DNA of 64,000 bases, taken from NCBI RefSeq assembly GCF_045207785.1, contig NZ_CP108776.1, positions 5,704,001-5,768,000 of the forward strand, in the 5' to 3' direction. This document shows positions 17,801 through 26,751 of the stretch, piece by piece (within the stretch, counting starts at the first letter, position 1; the number at the start of each line of letters is the position of its first letter). The translations under genes and the position numbers were made by a program. The notes under the pieces are model-generated. The model did not search any database, was not told the DNA's origin, and worked only from the letters and a program-made list of their open reading frames with translations. Source of the stretch: Embleya sp045207785. Its GTDB lineage: Bacteria > Actinomycetota > Actinomycetes > Streptomycetales > Streptomycetaceae.

Positions 17801-18683
17801 GATCAAGGTGCTGAAGGAGCTGCGGGATCGGCTGCCCGAGCGGAGCCGAGGGTGGGCCGAGGAACTGCTGCGGCTGTGGGAGGTCACCCTGCCGACCGCG
17901 CTCGACCTGTCGTTCCCGCACCAGGGCGGCACTCGGGACTCGCTGCGGGAGCTGGAACTCGACGACGTGTCCGGGGACATGGACGGGTTCGGGCCTCGGG
18001 GCGAGGAGGCGGGGGACTGGGAACGGGATCGGGATCGAGACCGGGATTGGGAGAGCCACCGGGATCGCGACCGAGGGCGCGACCGGGACCGGGATTCGGA
18101 TCGGGACCGGGAGCAGGACCGGGATCGTGGGGAGCGCGGGTGGCCGGACTCGCGGGAGCGGCGTGACGCGCGGGATCCGGTCCGGCCGGGGTCGGAGCGG
18201 GTGGACCGGGACCGGCGGGACCCGGAGGACGTGCGCGGGCGGGACGAGTGGCGTGATCAGCGCGACGCCCGTGAGCCCCGGGGCTCCCGTGATGCGCGGG
18301 ACTCTCATGAACCCCGGGACTCTCATGAACCCCGGGACTCCCGTGACGCGCGGGATCCCCGCGAACCCCGTGCCCCCCGCGACCCCCGTGACCGCCGCGA
18401 TGGGCGGCCGAACCTCGACAAGCCCGATCACGACCGGCCGGCCGTGGAGCGGCGGGTGCGGCGGGAGCCGTACGACCCCTACGACCCGTACGCCCCGGAC
18501 GACGCGGACGACCCGCGTGAGCCGAAGGATCCGCGCGATCCCCGCGATCCCCGGGACCGGTTCGACCCCCGCGACCCCGATCGCGCCGACCGCACCCTGC
18601 GGCTCGACGGCACCGATCGCACGCTTCGCCTCGACAATCCCGACGACTACGACGAGCCCGAGACGCCCGGGGGTGGCTGGTGA
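14826..18683 (+). CDS. giant tubulin-like GTPase-fold protein with Arg/Asp-rich tail
   Basis: This is a 1285-residue protein. The start GTG 14826 follows GAGGAGG by 4-5 nt. The N-terminus LFVGLGGTGCLIGAELERRL and the loop AGGTGCGIYYDYLHLIGEAF (about residue 200) match the nucleotide-binding glycine loop of the tubulin/FtsZ fold (GGGTGSG), with Ser replaced by Cys. This fits the Tubulin_2-like family rather than FtsZ itself. A long helical middle follows. From about residue 1060 the tail is an extreme polyampholyte built of RD, RE and DP dipeptides (for example DRDRDRDWESHRDRDR). It overlaps the next gene by 4 nt (GTGA). The inferred role is a nucleotide-dependent scaffold or filament for the membrane and GAP1 proteins around it. 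Confidence 0.82.
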   Translation: MARGMSIHQSMLFVGLGGTGCLIGAELERRLREELCGADGTGLMQLLGGQLAPYQLPNCVQFVYADLNEAELQRQRLRAAPPAHRAAADRNAHLTTQLVPPLNTYPEVARSLRINAAAEIKPWLPSREGEPRVTPLRLGAGQLPTVGRAALFETFRHGLSPAMDPLRRAVGLISNGNDHLMALSGSQNNRNTCDVFVAFSIAGGTGCGIYYDYLHLIGEAFSQGYDGIKIYPLVLMPSAFDEDRGGGRPAVLNAGRALLDLFQLVDDQNGQFAQEELDTGLGVPVGNLAVRYPGLEPIRLQAGTVQTGFLFSRTSGIEREDLHRSVVSLVMSLIGTGLNPGGAELDNAVIQGDLYQSFADSFINEGVRREIPAPSGIGACGVSTSLVASMTVPVDELADIVAGRLLAQAVRDLTSDARVASEANLEQVKSFMSVSGLGELWLCAPPHVADPSPAKGAAGIMQALNARTRAMEQALQQQEARLRAHTAQLAEDFNHVRGIRQLLTDGDLFRAARVLFGDRRLYSEVDRPGVAGLLAHCSTEPTPPPGITVNAPHIPAIKDRAGGVVKAKWGDPEVQRALGAQQQWFEWRSRRNWHAQWGGQAEVWDRKMTYLRHVVDSLGQAFNDHRDQEEANFGRATRELYRQRSGVSYLLPPQGNLESFYRQVVRRFVDRERLPETAGAAQVVGKLLGSGIWQKAYEMGEEREGVPAAVTYVRDQIKQQVKTLFVQAGELNAQPLLPPVRDLLTRAATRRGAAVGEEDLEQFVQKLAGMLPNGFSPEGSGELKVLIAHPGTAADSDVRQYLERMLNIPNEPSRKIEFRAVEQESIVVVLFRSAMSLTEVPEVRRVLAHWSRSLDRQDPVDFLKWRQRLGFTYDWLATTEGHRAYILHRLLCAMWNGQVGVVRGERSSPEVISIRLPDGPTVMKLPLRPFDRASSWGSLLRAYEEWTLTDDASVRREFAKQLMLTYPEGLGSRVREPSSLYRHFVHEVAPRQIKVLKELRDRLPERSRGWAEELLRLWEVTLPTALDLSFPHQGGTRDSLRELELDDVSGDMDGFGPRGEEAGDWERDRDRDRDWESHRDRDRGRDRDRDSDRDREQDRDRGERGWPDSRERRDARDPVRPGSERVDRDRRDPEDVRGRDEWRDQRDAREPRGSRDARDSHEPRDSHEPRDSRDARDPREPRAPRDPRDRRDGRPNLDKPDHDRPAVERRVRREPYDPYDPYAPDDADDPREPKDPRDPRDPRDRFDPRDPDRADRTLRLDGTDRTLRLDNPDDYDEPETPGGGW

Positions 18684-21136
18684 CCGACACCACCGACCAG
18701 GGCGCGCCGCGCCCGCTCGTGATCGTGGTGGACCTGCGCACCGAGTACGACACCGTGATGGCGGCTCGGCAGTTCGCCGACGTGCAGACCGCGTACGCGC
18801 GAACGCGAGTGCCGGCCGGGACCCGGAACGTGGACGCCGACCGGATCCTTGTGGTCGACGCCGTCGACGATCTGGTCGCGCACCGGCAGGCGTACGAGCG
18901 GATCTTCGCCGGCATGTACAGCAAGGTCGTGTGCGTCGCGGTCGGTTCGCCCGTGGACGGCTCGATCGTGCTGCGCCGCCCCGGCCAACTCGTCGGGAGC
19001 GACGCGGCGACGCTGTGGGTCGGCGACGTGCGCGGCACCGAGTGGGCCCCGGGGCGGGCCCCCGGTGTCACCCTCACCCCGGACGACGCCGACGCGCTCG
19101 GGCCGCTGCTCGACGTGCTCACCCAGCCCGAGGTGTTCGACCAGGTGTTGGTCGGGGTCACCGAGTTGCCGCGCTCGATCGCGGCTCCCGGGATGAGCGT
19201 GTTCGTGCACCGGATCCGCGACGACGCCGTCCAGCGGGCCAGGATCCGTGCCGCGCAGAAGTTGGCCGGGGCCGACGGCGGGATGAACGAGCCGTGGCCC
19301 GAGCCGCTCGCCGCGCTCGCCGACGGCACCGGCACGGCGCTCGCCGCGACGGCCGGCGGAAGCGGCGAGTGCGTGCGCCCGGACGGGATGCTCGGCGGCA
19401 TGTGGGGACACGCCAACCACGGCTTCACCCGGGCCAGGGAGCGTCTCGCGCTGTTCGCGAGCCCGCTCGCGCTGTACGGCTCGGCGGGTCGGGCCGGGCG
19501 GCCGATCGGTGACGAGATCGCCGACGCGGCCAGGGTGTTGCGGGACTATCGCGACCAGGTCCGGGAGACCGTGGGGCGCGGCGCGGGCGGCTTCGACGCG
19601 GACGGGAAGGCGTGGCGCGAGCATGTCGGCGTGGTGATCCCGGAGCCGCAGGGGCTGGCCACGGCGTCCGTCGCCGGCGCGCTGTACGAGCGCACCACCG
19701 CCGCGTTCGAACGGCCCGAGGGGCTGCGCGGGTTCGCCGAGCGGCTGCGCGAACTCGCCGAACGGATCGCGCCGGGCGCGGGTACCTCGCGTGCCGACGA
19801 GGTCGACCGGACCTGCTCGGACGGCTTCCTCGCGCGCTACACGCGGCCGGCCGACTTTCCGCTCGGGCCGGTCGACATCAAGATCGCGGGCAGCCTGCTG
19901 CTCGGGTCCTTCCTGGCCGCGCTGTGGCCCGCGTTCGGGGTGGTCGGCGCGGGGCTCGCGGTACTGCTCGCGATCCTGGGACCGACCCTGATCACGCTGC
20001 GCCGACCCGACCGCAAGGGCCGTGCCGCGCTGCCCGCCGAGGCGCTGCCGATGATCGTGGTGGCCGGCCTGATCGCGGTCGTCGGCGTGGTGGGCGGATG
20101 GCTCACCGGCCGGGCCTGGGATCCGCCCGTCGGGGTGGGTCCGCTCGCGCTCGTGCTCGGCTTGGCCGTGCTCCTGCTGCTGCCCGGCGTGGACTGGATG
20201 CTGCGGGTGCGGCACTGGGAGCACACACTCGCCCTCGGCGGGGCGCTCCAGGCCCTGGTCGCGCTGCACGCTGTGCTCGTGCGGACGATCTGGAACGACT
20301 GGGCGCTCGCCGGGCCGCGCCGTGAGGCCGTGGACCGGGCGACCGTGCTCGCCGCCCTCCTGGAGGAGACCGCGAAGACCCTGACGGAGGACGCGGCGGG
20401 GATCGAGAACCGGTTCGCCGGCGACGTGTCCGAGCCCGATCCGGTGACCGCCACGTTCGGGACCGGCGGCTACTCGACCCCGGGCCGGCCCGCGCCGCCG
20501 TCGACGCCGCCGCCGCAGGGCGCGGGCGCGAGCCTGTACGACACCGTCCTGAGCGACGTCGTGGACGGGCTGCACGCCGCGTTCGAACCACTGTGGCCGC
20601 TCCTGGAGCGCGACCCCGCGGAAGCCTCCCGGCACGGCGTGGAGTCGGAGCTGCGGCCGATCCTGCACGCGTACGCCGACCACCTCGCGCACAACGGCGT
20701 CCAGGCCGCGCCGCCGTTCGCGCGCCGGCGTCAGGACCGCCCGCACGTCGGGGACGCGGTCGGCGGCGACGCCGAGCGGATCGCCGAGCTGCTCGCACAC
20801 CCCCCCGACCGGCCGATGCTCCAGCTGTGCGCGGCCGACCAGTTGATCCTGCTCGACCACGCGCCGACGAACGCGCGCAGCGTCCGATTCGCCCCGCGCG
20901 GGGTGCGCCCGGCCGTGCGCGAGGCGCTGCGCGAGCGCCGCGCGGACCACGTGATCGACCACGAACTCGTGTGGACCGGCGGCGGTCGGCTGGCCGGCGT
21001 GCTGCGCCTGATGCCGCTGCTGCCGGGCTCCGTGGACGACGCGCGGATGTGGGAGGAGAGCGCCGGCGGCGAGGCCGCGGAGCCGGACCGGTTCGGCGGT
21101 TTCGGCGGATACGAGGACGGTGGCAGGGCGTCATGA
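18680..21136 (+). CDS. four-helix membrane protein of unknown function
   Basis: An 818-residue protein that I do not recognise. The first 390 residues are soluble, starting with a Rossmann-like strand (RPLVIVVDLRTEYDTVMAAR). They are followed by four membrane helices between about residues 399 and 520 (for example GSLLLGSFLAALWPAFGVVG and LPMIVVAGLIAVVGVVGGWL). A soluble C-terminal half contains a Pro-rich linker near 600. GTG 18680 overlaps the tubulin-like stop, and its own stop overlaps the ATG of the kinase-like gene, so the three are translationally coupled. It probably anchors the complex at the membrane; this is inferred from context only. Confidence 0.75.
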   Translation: MTDTTDQGAPRPLVIVVDLRTEYDTVMAARQFADVQTAYARTRVPAGTRNVDADRILVVDAVDDLVAHRQAYERIFAGMYSKVVCVAVGSPVDGSIVLRRPGQLVGSDAATLWVGDVRGTEWAPGRAPGVTLTPDDADALGPLLDVLTQPEVFDQVLVGVTELPRSIAAPGMSVFVHRIRDDAVQRARIRAAQKLAGADGGMNEPWPEPLAALADGTGTALAATAGGSGECVRPDGMLGGMWGHANHGFTRARERLALFASPLALYGSAGRAGRPIGDEIADAARVLRDYRDQVRETVGRGAGGFDADGKAWREHVGVVIPEPQGLATASVAGALYERTTAAFERPEGLRGFAERLRELAERIAPGAGTSRADEVDRTCSDGFLARYTRPADFPLGPVDIKIAGSLLLGSFLAALWPAFGVVGAGLAVLLAILGPTLITLRRPDRKGRAALPAEALPMIVVAGLIAVVGVVGGWLTGRAWDPPVGVGPLALVLGLAVLLLLPGVDWMLRVRHWEHTLALGGALQALVALHAVLVRTIWNDWALAGPRREAVDRATVLAALLEETAKTLTEDAAGIENRFAGDVSEPDPVTATFGTGGYSTPGRPAPPSTPPPQGAGASLYDTVLSDVVDGLHAAFEPLWPLLERDPAEASRHGVESELRPILHAYADHLAHNGVQAAPPFARRRQDRPHVGDAVGGDAERIAELLAHPPDRPMLQLCAADQLILLDHAPTNARSVRFAPRGVRPAVREALRERRADHVIDHELVWTGGGRLAGVLRLMPLLPGSVDDARMWEESAGGEAAEPDRFGGFGGYEDGGRAS

Positions 21137-22194
21137 GCGAGACGGGGGAGAAGCCGGTGGAGGACACGATCCTCTACACCGACCCCGAGGGCACCCCGAT
21201 CGAGCGCCGCGTCGAGTTCGGCCCGGACCGACCGGCCGCCGCGGGGCAGCCCTTCCGGGTCCGCGACGTGCGCGACCGCGAGGACGGCACCACGTTCGTA
21301 CAAAAGCGTCTGGGCACGCTCGACGGGCGCCGCCGGGTCGGCGCCGAGGCGAGCCTGGAGACCGAGATCCGGGTGCTGCTCCGGCTGGTCCGCACCTTCG
21401 GCCCGGACGGCTATCCGCCGGAGCTGGCGCGCGTCGTGGGCCACGACTTCGACGGCGACGAGCCGTTCCTGCTGCTCGAATCCGCGCCCTGCCCGCCCGC
21501 CGAGGACGTCGTGGGCAAGCTCGTGACCGAGGAACAGGAGGACTTCCGGCGGGCCATCTTCCGCGCCACCCGCTACCTGGAGGTGGCCGGCGTCGTGCAC
21601 GGCGACCTCACCCCGACCAGCGTGTGCTGGCAGCGCGAGCAACGCCGGATGTACATCACCGACTTCGGGCACGCCGCGCTCGCCGGCGAACCCAGGAGCA
21701 GCCTGGGTGCCGCCCAGTGGGCCGCGCCGGGGCCGCTGAGGGGGCCGGGGGCCGCCGACCCGCGCGACGACGTGTGGTCGGCCGCGCAGGTCGCCTACCA
21801 CGTCTCCACCGGCCGCGCCGTTCGCCAGGGCCGGGTTCCGGTCGGCGTGGAGACCCAGGGCGTGCTGCTCGACCTGCTCCAGGGCGTGTTCGAGGCGGAC
21901 GCGCGGCGCCGGCCCGGACCCGCCGAGATGTTGCGCCGACTCGGCGAACCGGACCCGTGGGTGGGCGGCCGAGCCCAGTACGACCCGCTCGCCGACGGCC
22001 GCCGCCGCTACGAACTCGTGCTCGCCCAGAAGCGGCAGCGGATGCCGCTCGCGGCCCAACCGCTGCCGCCGCCCGCCGCGCCGCTCGACCCGCCGCGCGC
22101 GACCCCGGCCCCGCCCCCGGACCTGCCGCCACGCGGGCCGGTCGAGGCCCCGGATCGTCGGCGCCGGCTCTGGGGAAGGAGCCAATCGAGTTGA
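21133..22194 (+). CDS. atypical protein-kinase-like protein
   Basis: A 353-residue protein from ATG 21133, which overlaps the previous stop (ATGA). The fold of a Ser/Thr kinase is visible: FVQKRL near 55 (candidate ATP lysine), an HGD catalytic motif at about 156 (HGDLTPTSVCW) and ITDFGHA at 177. There is no glycine-rich loop. The lysine two after the catalytic Asp is Thr, and the asparagine five after it, which binds metal, is Ser. It may be a weak or dead kinase acting as a binding module. The last 70 residues are Pro-rich. The next gene follows after 25 nt. Confidence 0.75.
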   Translation: MSETGEKPVEDTILYTDPEGTPIERRVEFGPDRPAAAGQPFRVRDVRDREDGTTFVQKRLGTLDGRRRVGAEASLETEIRVLLRLVRTFGPDGYPPELARVVGHDFDGDEPFLLLESAPCPPAEDVVGKLVTEEQEDFRRAIFRATRYLEVAGVVHGDLTPTSVCWQREQRRMYITDFGHAALAGEPRSSLGAAQWAAPGPLRGPGAADPRDDVWSAAQVAYHVSTGRAVRQGRVPVGVETQGVLLDLLQGVFEADARRRPGPAEMLRRLGEPDPWVGGRAQYDPLADGRRRYELVLAQKRQRMPLAAQPLPPPAAPLDPPRATPAPPPDLPPRGPVEAPDRRRRLWGRSQSS

Positions 22195-22219
22195 ACGCGA
22201 CGGCAGGGAAGGCCGGCTG

Positions 22220-24454
22220 ATGCTGCATCAGATCGTGTATCGCTGGGACCCCGACGGCTTGCTCGGACGCCGCGGCGTCGTGCCGGTCGCGACATCGCTG
22301 GGCCGGGACGAGCTCTTCGGCTGGCACACGCGCACCCGGTTGTCCGAAGCCGTCACGATGGACCACGGCGACCCCGCCTGCCCGGGCTCCAGCGTGTGCC
22401 TGCTCGACACCCCGTTGGGCGTCGCGCTGATCCGCCGCGAGGTCACCGCGGACGCGCGCCGGCCGTGGCTCAACAACTCCGCGCACGTCCTGGTCGGCCC
22501 GCGCGACAGCGTCGCGCCGTTCGACGCGATCGCCTGGGGCGCGCTCGGCCGACGCGCGCCCGGGGCCGTGCGGCTGGACCGGGTCGAGCCCGGCTACGGC
22601 CTCAAGCCGCTCGCCGACGAGCGCCTCGCCGAGGCGTTCGAACTCGCCGCCAACGACCTGCACGACCGGGCCCACCGGCTCGGCGACCCGCTGGAGGTGC
22701 TCACCGCCGCCGTGCTGCGCCACCCGAGCGCGCGGATGTCGATCCTGCCGATGACGGCCGAGGACGGCACGGCCCTGCTGTGGGGCCTGCAACATCTGCT
22801 CAGCGCGCTGCTCCCGGGGCCGTGGACGTTCTCCACGTTCGAGATCGACGACGAGGACGGCGACCCGAAGTCGGCCCCGTGCTTCGTCGTCCTGCCGCGC
22901 CGGCCGACCACCGGGCCCGGGGGGCGGGTGCGGGTGGACGTGACCGGGCGCGGCGAGCCGTACGACGCGCATCGCGAGCTGGCCCGGCGGCTGGTGAAGC
23001 ACTACGTGAGCGGCGGCTGGGCCGGCTATCACCAACTGCTCAACGTGCCCATCGAGTTGCACACGCTGCCCGAGCCCACGCGCGTGGACGCGATGCGGGA
23101 TCGGCTGGACGCGCTCGGCACGAACCAGGCCGGGGGCCGGACCAGGCCGAAGCCGACCCGTGAGCCGGCCGCCGAGCCCACCCAGCCGCTCCCGCCACGC
23201 GAACCGTCACCCGCCCACGGGGCAACGCCGGAACCCGCCCACGAAGCACCGTCCGAGCCGATCCACGTGGTGGGCAAGCCGCGTCCGGCCCCCGGCACGG
23301 GCGGGGCGCCGCGGAAGGTCCCGGCCCAATCGACCCCGACTCCGACTCCGGGGCCCGGCCCCGCCGACCCGAATCGACCCGAGGTGCGCTGCCCCTACTG
23401 CCTGGACCTTGTGCGCTGGAACGCGAACGAACTCTACGAACGCGACGCCCGCCTGCGCTTCGAACACGTCGACCTGGGCCGGATCACCGACCCGGTCAAG
23501 CTCCACGACCGGCGGCGCGGCACGTTCATGCGCTGTCCGAACCCCACCGGCGACGAGCAGCGCGAACACTACCTGCCGACGAACTACATGATCCACGAGC
23601 CACCCCTGGTGATCGGCCTGATCGGCGACGGCCTGTCCGGCAAGACGCACCTGCTCGCCGCGATGATCGCCGAGATCGACGCCGGCGGCCTGCGCGCGTA
23701 CGGGGTGACCCACTCGCCGGTGGACCCCGACCAGCACCAGGACTACCGGCGCAACCGGGTCGATCCGCTCCAGCAGGGCCAGATGCTCGCGACCACGGTC
23801 AACAACCAGGGCAACCTGGTCCAGTTCGCGGACGCGCTGCTGCTGCGGGCGGGCGGGCGGACCCGGCCGATCGCGTTCTTCGACGTCAGTGGCGAGGACC
23901 TGGCCAGGGGCGGGCGCGAGATGCAGTTCCTGGCCGCCGCGGACGCGTTCGTGTTCGTGGTGGACCCGGTCGTCGCGGTCGACCTGCCCGAGCTGCGCCG
24001 GCTGACCGAGGACGGCGACGAGGCGTCGGGGGCGCGGCGCGGCGACCGGACGTTCTCCGCCGTGATGGACCGGCTGCCGCGTGCGGGCGAGCTGCTCGAG
24101 CAGCCGGTCGCGGTCGCGGTCACCAAGGCCGACCTGATCCGGTTCGAGCCGCCGGTGGACGCGTGGCTGGGCTCGCGGCCGCAGGTGGCCGGCGTGGTGG
24201 ACCCCGCGCGTGTGGACGCGGAGAGTCGGGACGTGTACTCGTTCCTGCACGCCCACGACGCGGCCGCGTGGCTCGGCCCGTTCGAGGAGTTCCGGCGCTG
24301 CACGATGCACTTCGTGTCGGCCACCGGCGCGCGCGATCGCGACGGCCGGTTCCCCGGCGGGATCCGGCCGCGACGGGTTCTCGAACCCATCGTGTCGATC
24401 CTCGCGATGTGCGACATGCTCGATCAGGCCGGCATCGAGCGGGTGGGGGTGTGA
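22220..24454 (+). CDS. GAP1-type N-terminal domain fused to zinc-ribbon and TRAFAC-like GTPase
   Basis: A 744-residue protein with a GGGAAGG ribosome binding site 8 nt before ATG. Residues 1-300 match the two neighbouring paralogues (QIVYRWDPDGLLGRRG, WTFSTFE, VVLPRRP), the pattern I associate with GAP1 (GTPase-associated protein 1) domains. A Pro-rich linker spans 300-385. A zinc-ribbon-like part begins with CPYC near 391 and has a further Cys at about 438. The GTPase domain starts near 462: P-loop GDGLSGKTHL, a DxxG-type motif FDVSGED, and TKAD as the guanine-specificity motif. It is the only family member here with its own GTPase. It ends one base before the next ATG. Confidence 0.8.
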   Translation: MLHQIVYRWDPDGLLGRRGVVPVATSLGRDELFGWHTRTRLSEAVTMDHGDPACPGSSVCLLDTPLGVALIRREVTADARRPWLNNSAHVLVGPRDSVAPFDAIAWGALGRRAPGAVRLDRVEPGYGLKPLADERLAEAFELAANDLHDRAHRLGDPLEVLTAAVLRHPSARMSILPMTAEDGTALLWGLQHLLSALLPGPWTFSTFEIDDEDGDPKSAPCFVVLPRRPTTGPGGRVRVDVTGRGEPYDAHRELARRLVKHYVSGGWAGYHQLLNVPIELHTLPEPTRVDAMRDRLDALGTNQAGGRTRPKPTREPAAEPTQPLPPREPSPAHGATPEPAHEAPSEPIHVVGKPRPAPGTGGAPRKVPAQSTPTPTPGPGPADPNRPEVRCPYCLDLVRWNANELYERDARLRFEHVDLGRITDPVKLHDRRRGTFMRCPNPTGDEQREHYLPTNYMIHEPPLVIGLIGDGLSGKTHLLAAMIAEIDAGGLRAYGVTHSPVDPDQHQDYRRNRVDPLQQGQMLATTVNNQGNLVQFADALLLRAGGRTRPIAFFDVSGEDLARGGREMQFLAAADAFVFVVDPVVAVDLPELRRLTEDGDEASGARRGDRTFSAVMDRLPRAGELLEQPVAVAVTKADLIRFEPPVDAWLGSRPQVAGVVDPARVDAESRDVYSFLHAHDAAAWLGPFEEFRRCTMHFVSATGARDRDGRFPGGIRPRRVLEPIVSILAMCDMLDQAGIERVGV

Positions 24455-24455
24455 C

Positions 24456-26719
24456 ATGGCGTCGGACACCGGGGTGGATCGGCCGCTCGACCAGGTCGTG
24501 TACCGCTGGAGCTACAGCAGCCTGCTCGGCCGCAAGGGTATGGGCCCGGTCGCGACGTCCCTGACGTACGAGGAACTTCGGGACTGGCACGGCGAGTTGG
24601 ACAACCACGTCTCGATGGACCGGTCGCTGCCCGAGACGCCGGCCTGGAGCATGTGCCGGGTGCGGTTGGAGGAGCGGTACGCGCTGATTCTGCGCGAGGC
24701 CGCGATACACGGCACCAACCGGCCCGGCAACAACGCGCACATCCTGCTCGACCCGGCGCGGACCGTCGAGTGGCACAGGATGCTCGCGACGGCGTGGCTG
24801 CACGGCCGGCGCGGGGGCGGACTGACCGGGTCGGAGGTGCCGCTCGCCGACGTGGCCGACGGGGCGCCGATGCGCGCCGCGCCGCTCCGCCGGGACGCGC
24901 TGGACGGGCACGTGTACGAAGAGATCCGCAGAACGGCGCGGGACAAGGCGGAGCTCCTGGAGGTCGTGCTCGCGGCCGTGCTGCGCGACCCCACCAAGGC
25001 GTTCACGCTGCACGTGGACGACGTCGGCGCCGACATCGTGCCGCTGCTGTGGGGCGTGTTCGAACTCGCCCAGCGGATCGCACCGGGCACCTGGACGTTC
25101 TCGACCTACGAGACCAGCGACGCATCGGTGAAGCCGCGCTTCGTGCTGGTGCCGCGCTGGCCCCACACGCCGGAACCGGCGAACCGGCTCCGGATCGACC
25201 CGGCGAGCGAACCGCAGCCCGGCCTGGACCAGTTCCGCAACGCGGCCGGCGTCCTGGTGCAACTGTTCTGCACCCTTCCGTGGCCGGAGGTGGACGCCAA
25301 GCTCGTGAAGGTCGCCGCGGCGGCGCGGGCGATGAACGCGTCGAACCGCGAGCGGGCGGTCCTGGTGCTCGAACTGGATCCGGACGCGACCGGGTTCGTT
25401 CAGGCTTTCGTGCCGCCGCTGCCGGTCGACGACCCGCCTCGGGGGTACCCGGCGCGGCCGGAACAGGGGCACGGGCGCGGGGACGGGCGCGGGGACGGGG
25501 CGTGGTTGGGATCGGGGCTGGAGCCGGGGCGGGGGGCGGGGGCGGAGTCGGGGGAGTCGGACGAGGGGGAGGCGTCCGGTTATTCCGATACCTGGTCCCG
25601 TCGGGACGAATCCGAAGAGTCGGGTGAATCCGACGAGTTCGGTGAGGTCGGCGAATTCGACGCGTCCGATGGGTTCGGCGAATCGGGTCGGTCGAGTCGG
25701 TCGAGTCGGTCGGGTCGGTCGGGTCGGTCGGGTCGGTCGAGTCGGTCGGGCGTCTTCGACGAGCGGGACGGGCGCGAGGACTGGGGCCGGCGGGACGAGC
25801 GGGACGAGCGGGATGTACGCGATGGGCGCGGCGAGTCGGACCGGCGGGATTCGGTCGGGTGGGCGCCTCGCCGTGAGCGGGACGAGTGCTATGAGCCGGA
25901 TGACCGGGCCGCGCTGGGAGACCGGGCCGATCGGGTCGACTCGGGTGACCGGAGCGAACCGTTCTTCCGGGTGGGCGGGGGCGTGTCGATGGGCGACGCG
26001 GATCGGCCGGCCCGGCCCGTGCCACCGCGGCCGGAGCAACTCGCGCCCGCCCGGCCCGGGGTCGCCGCGGCCGGGAGCCGGCCGGCGCTGCCCTCGACCG
26101 GGGCCGACGGGCGGCCCTGCGCGGGGCGCCCGACTGGCCCGCGTGGGAGCGGCTGGAGGCGACCCGGGCCGGCTACGAAACGCTGGGGACGGCCGCGGCG
26201 GCGCTGGCCAGGGCCGGCGGGAGCGAGTCGCGCGAGTTCCGCGCCGCGCTCGAACAGGCGGACACCGCCTCGCTCACGGTGGCCCTGCTGCTGGCCGAGC
26301 CGCCGTTCCTGACCCACGTCGTGTACCGCCTCGACGAACTCGTCGGCCGGGCGTACGAGCAGAAGCGGCGCCCCGAACGGCACACCAGGGCCGCCTACGT
26401 GGCCGTGTTGACCCGGCTGCACGAGGACATCCGAACCCTGGACGAATGCGGGATACCGCGTGCCCTGCTGGGGCGGCTGATCTACCGGCTGACCCGGCTC
26501 ACCATCGACCGAGTTCGGGATCACTCGAAGTTCGGCGCCAGGGTGGCGGGCACGGTCTGGGGTCTCAATACGTCATACCGGTTGTACGCCGAATACCAGC
26601 GGGCCTTCGTATGGGCGCTCTGGGGCACCGGCTACCAGGAACCGTTCCTGGCCGAGTACGGCCGGCTGGCCGTGGACCACCTCGACCTCACGCCCCAAGG
26701 GACGGATCGGGAGCAATGA
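24456..26719 (+). CDS. GAP1-type paralogue 2, apparent frameshift near 26.0-26.1 kb
   Basis: ATG 24456 directly follows the previous stop. The N-terminal 300 residues parallel the other two GAP1 proteins (LDQVVYRWSYSSLLGRKG, PVATSLTYEELRDWH, TWTFSTYE, RFVLVPRWP). A long Ser/Arg/Asp/Glu low-complexity linker follows, including seven RSS/RSG repeats. The frame then runs into nonsense and stops at 26312. Another frame gives a clear helical domain (DWPAWERLEATRAGYETLG to YQEPFLAEYGRLAVDHLDL) up to 26719. That frame has no ATG, GTG or TTG between its upstream stop at 25946 and 26279. Loss of one base between about 25950 and 26100 explains both parts, so one gene with a single-base indel is the best reading. 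Confidence 0.7.
25689..25751 (+). repeat. seven in-frame 9-bp tandem repeats (CGGTCGRGT)
   Basis: CGGTCGAGT and CGGTCGGGT units repeat seven times and encode Arg-Ser-Ser or Arg-Ser-Gly. The period is a multiple of three, so copy-number changes keep the frame. They lie in the linker of the second GAP1 protein. Confidence 0.9.
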
Positions 26720-26751
26720 CGCTACGGACGGCGCAGCCGGGAGGGAACGAC

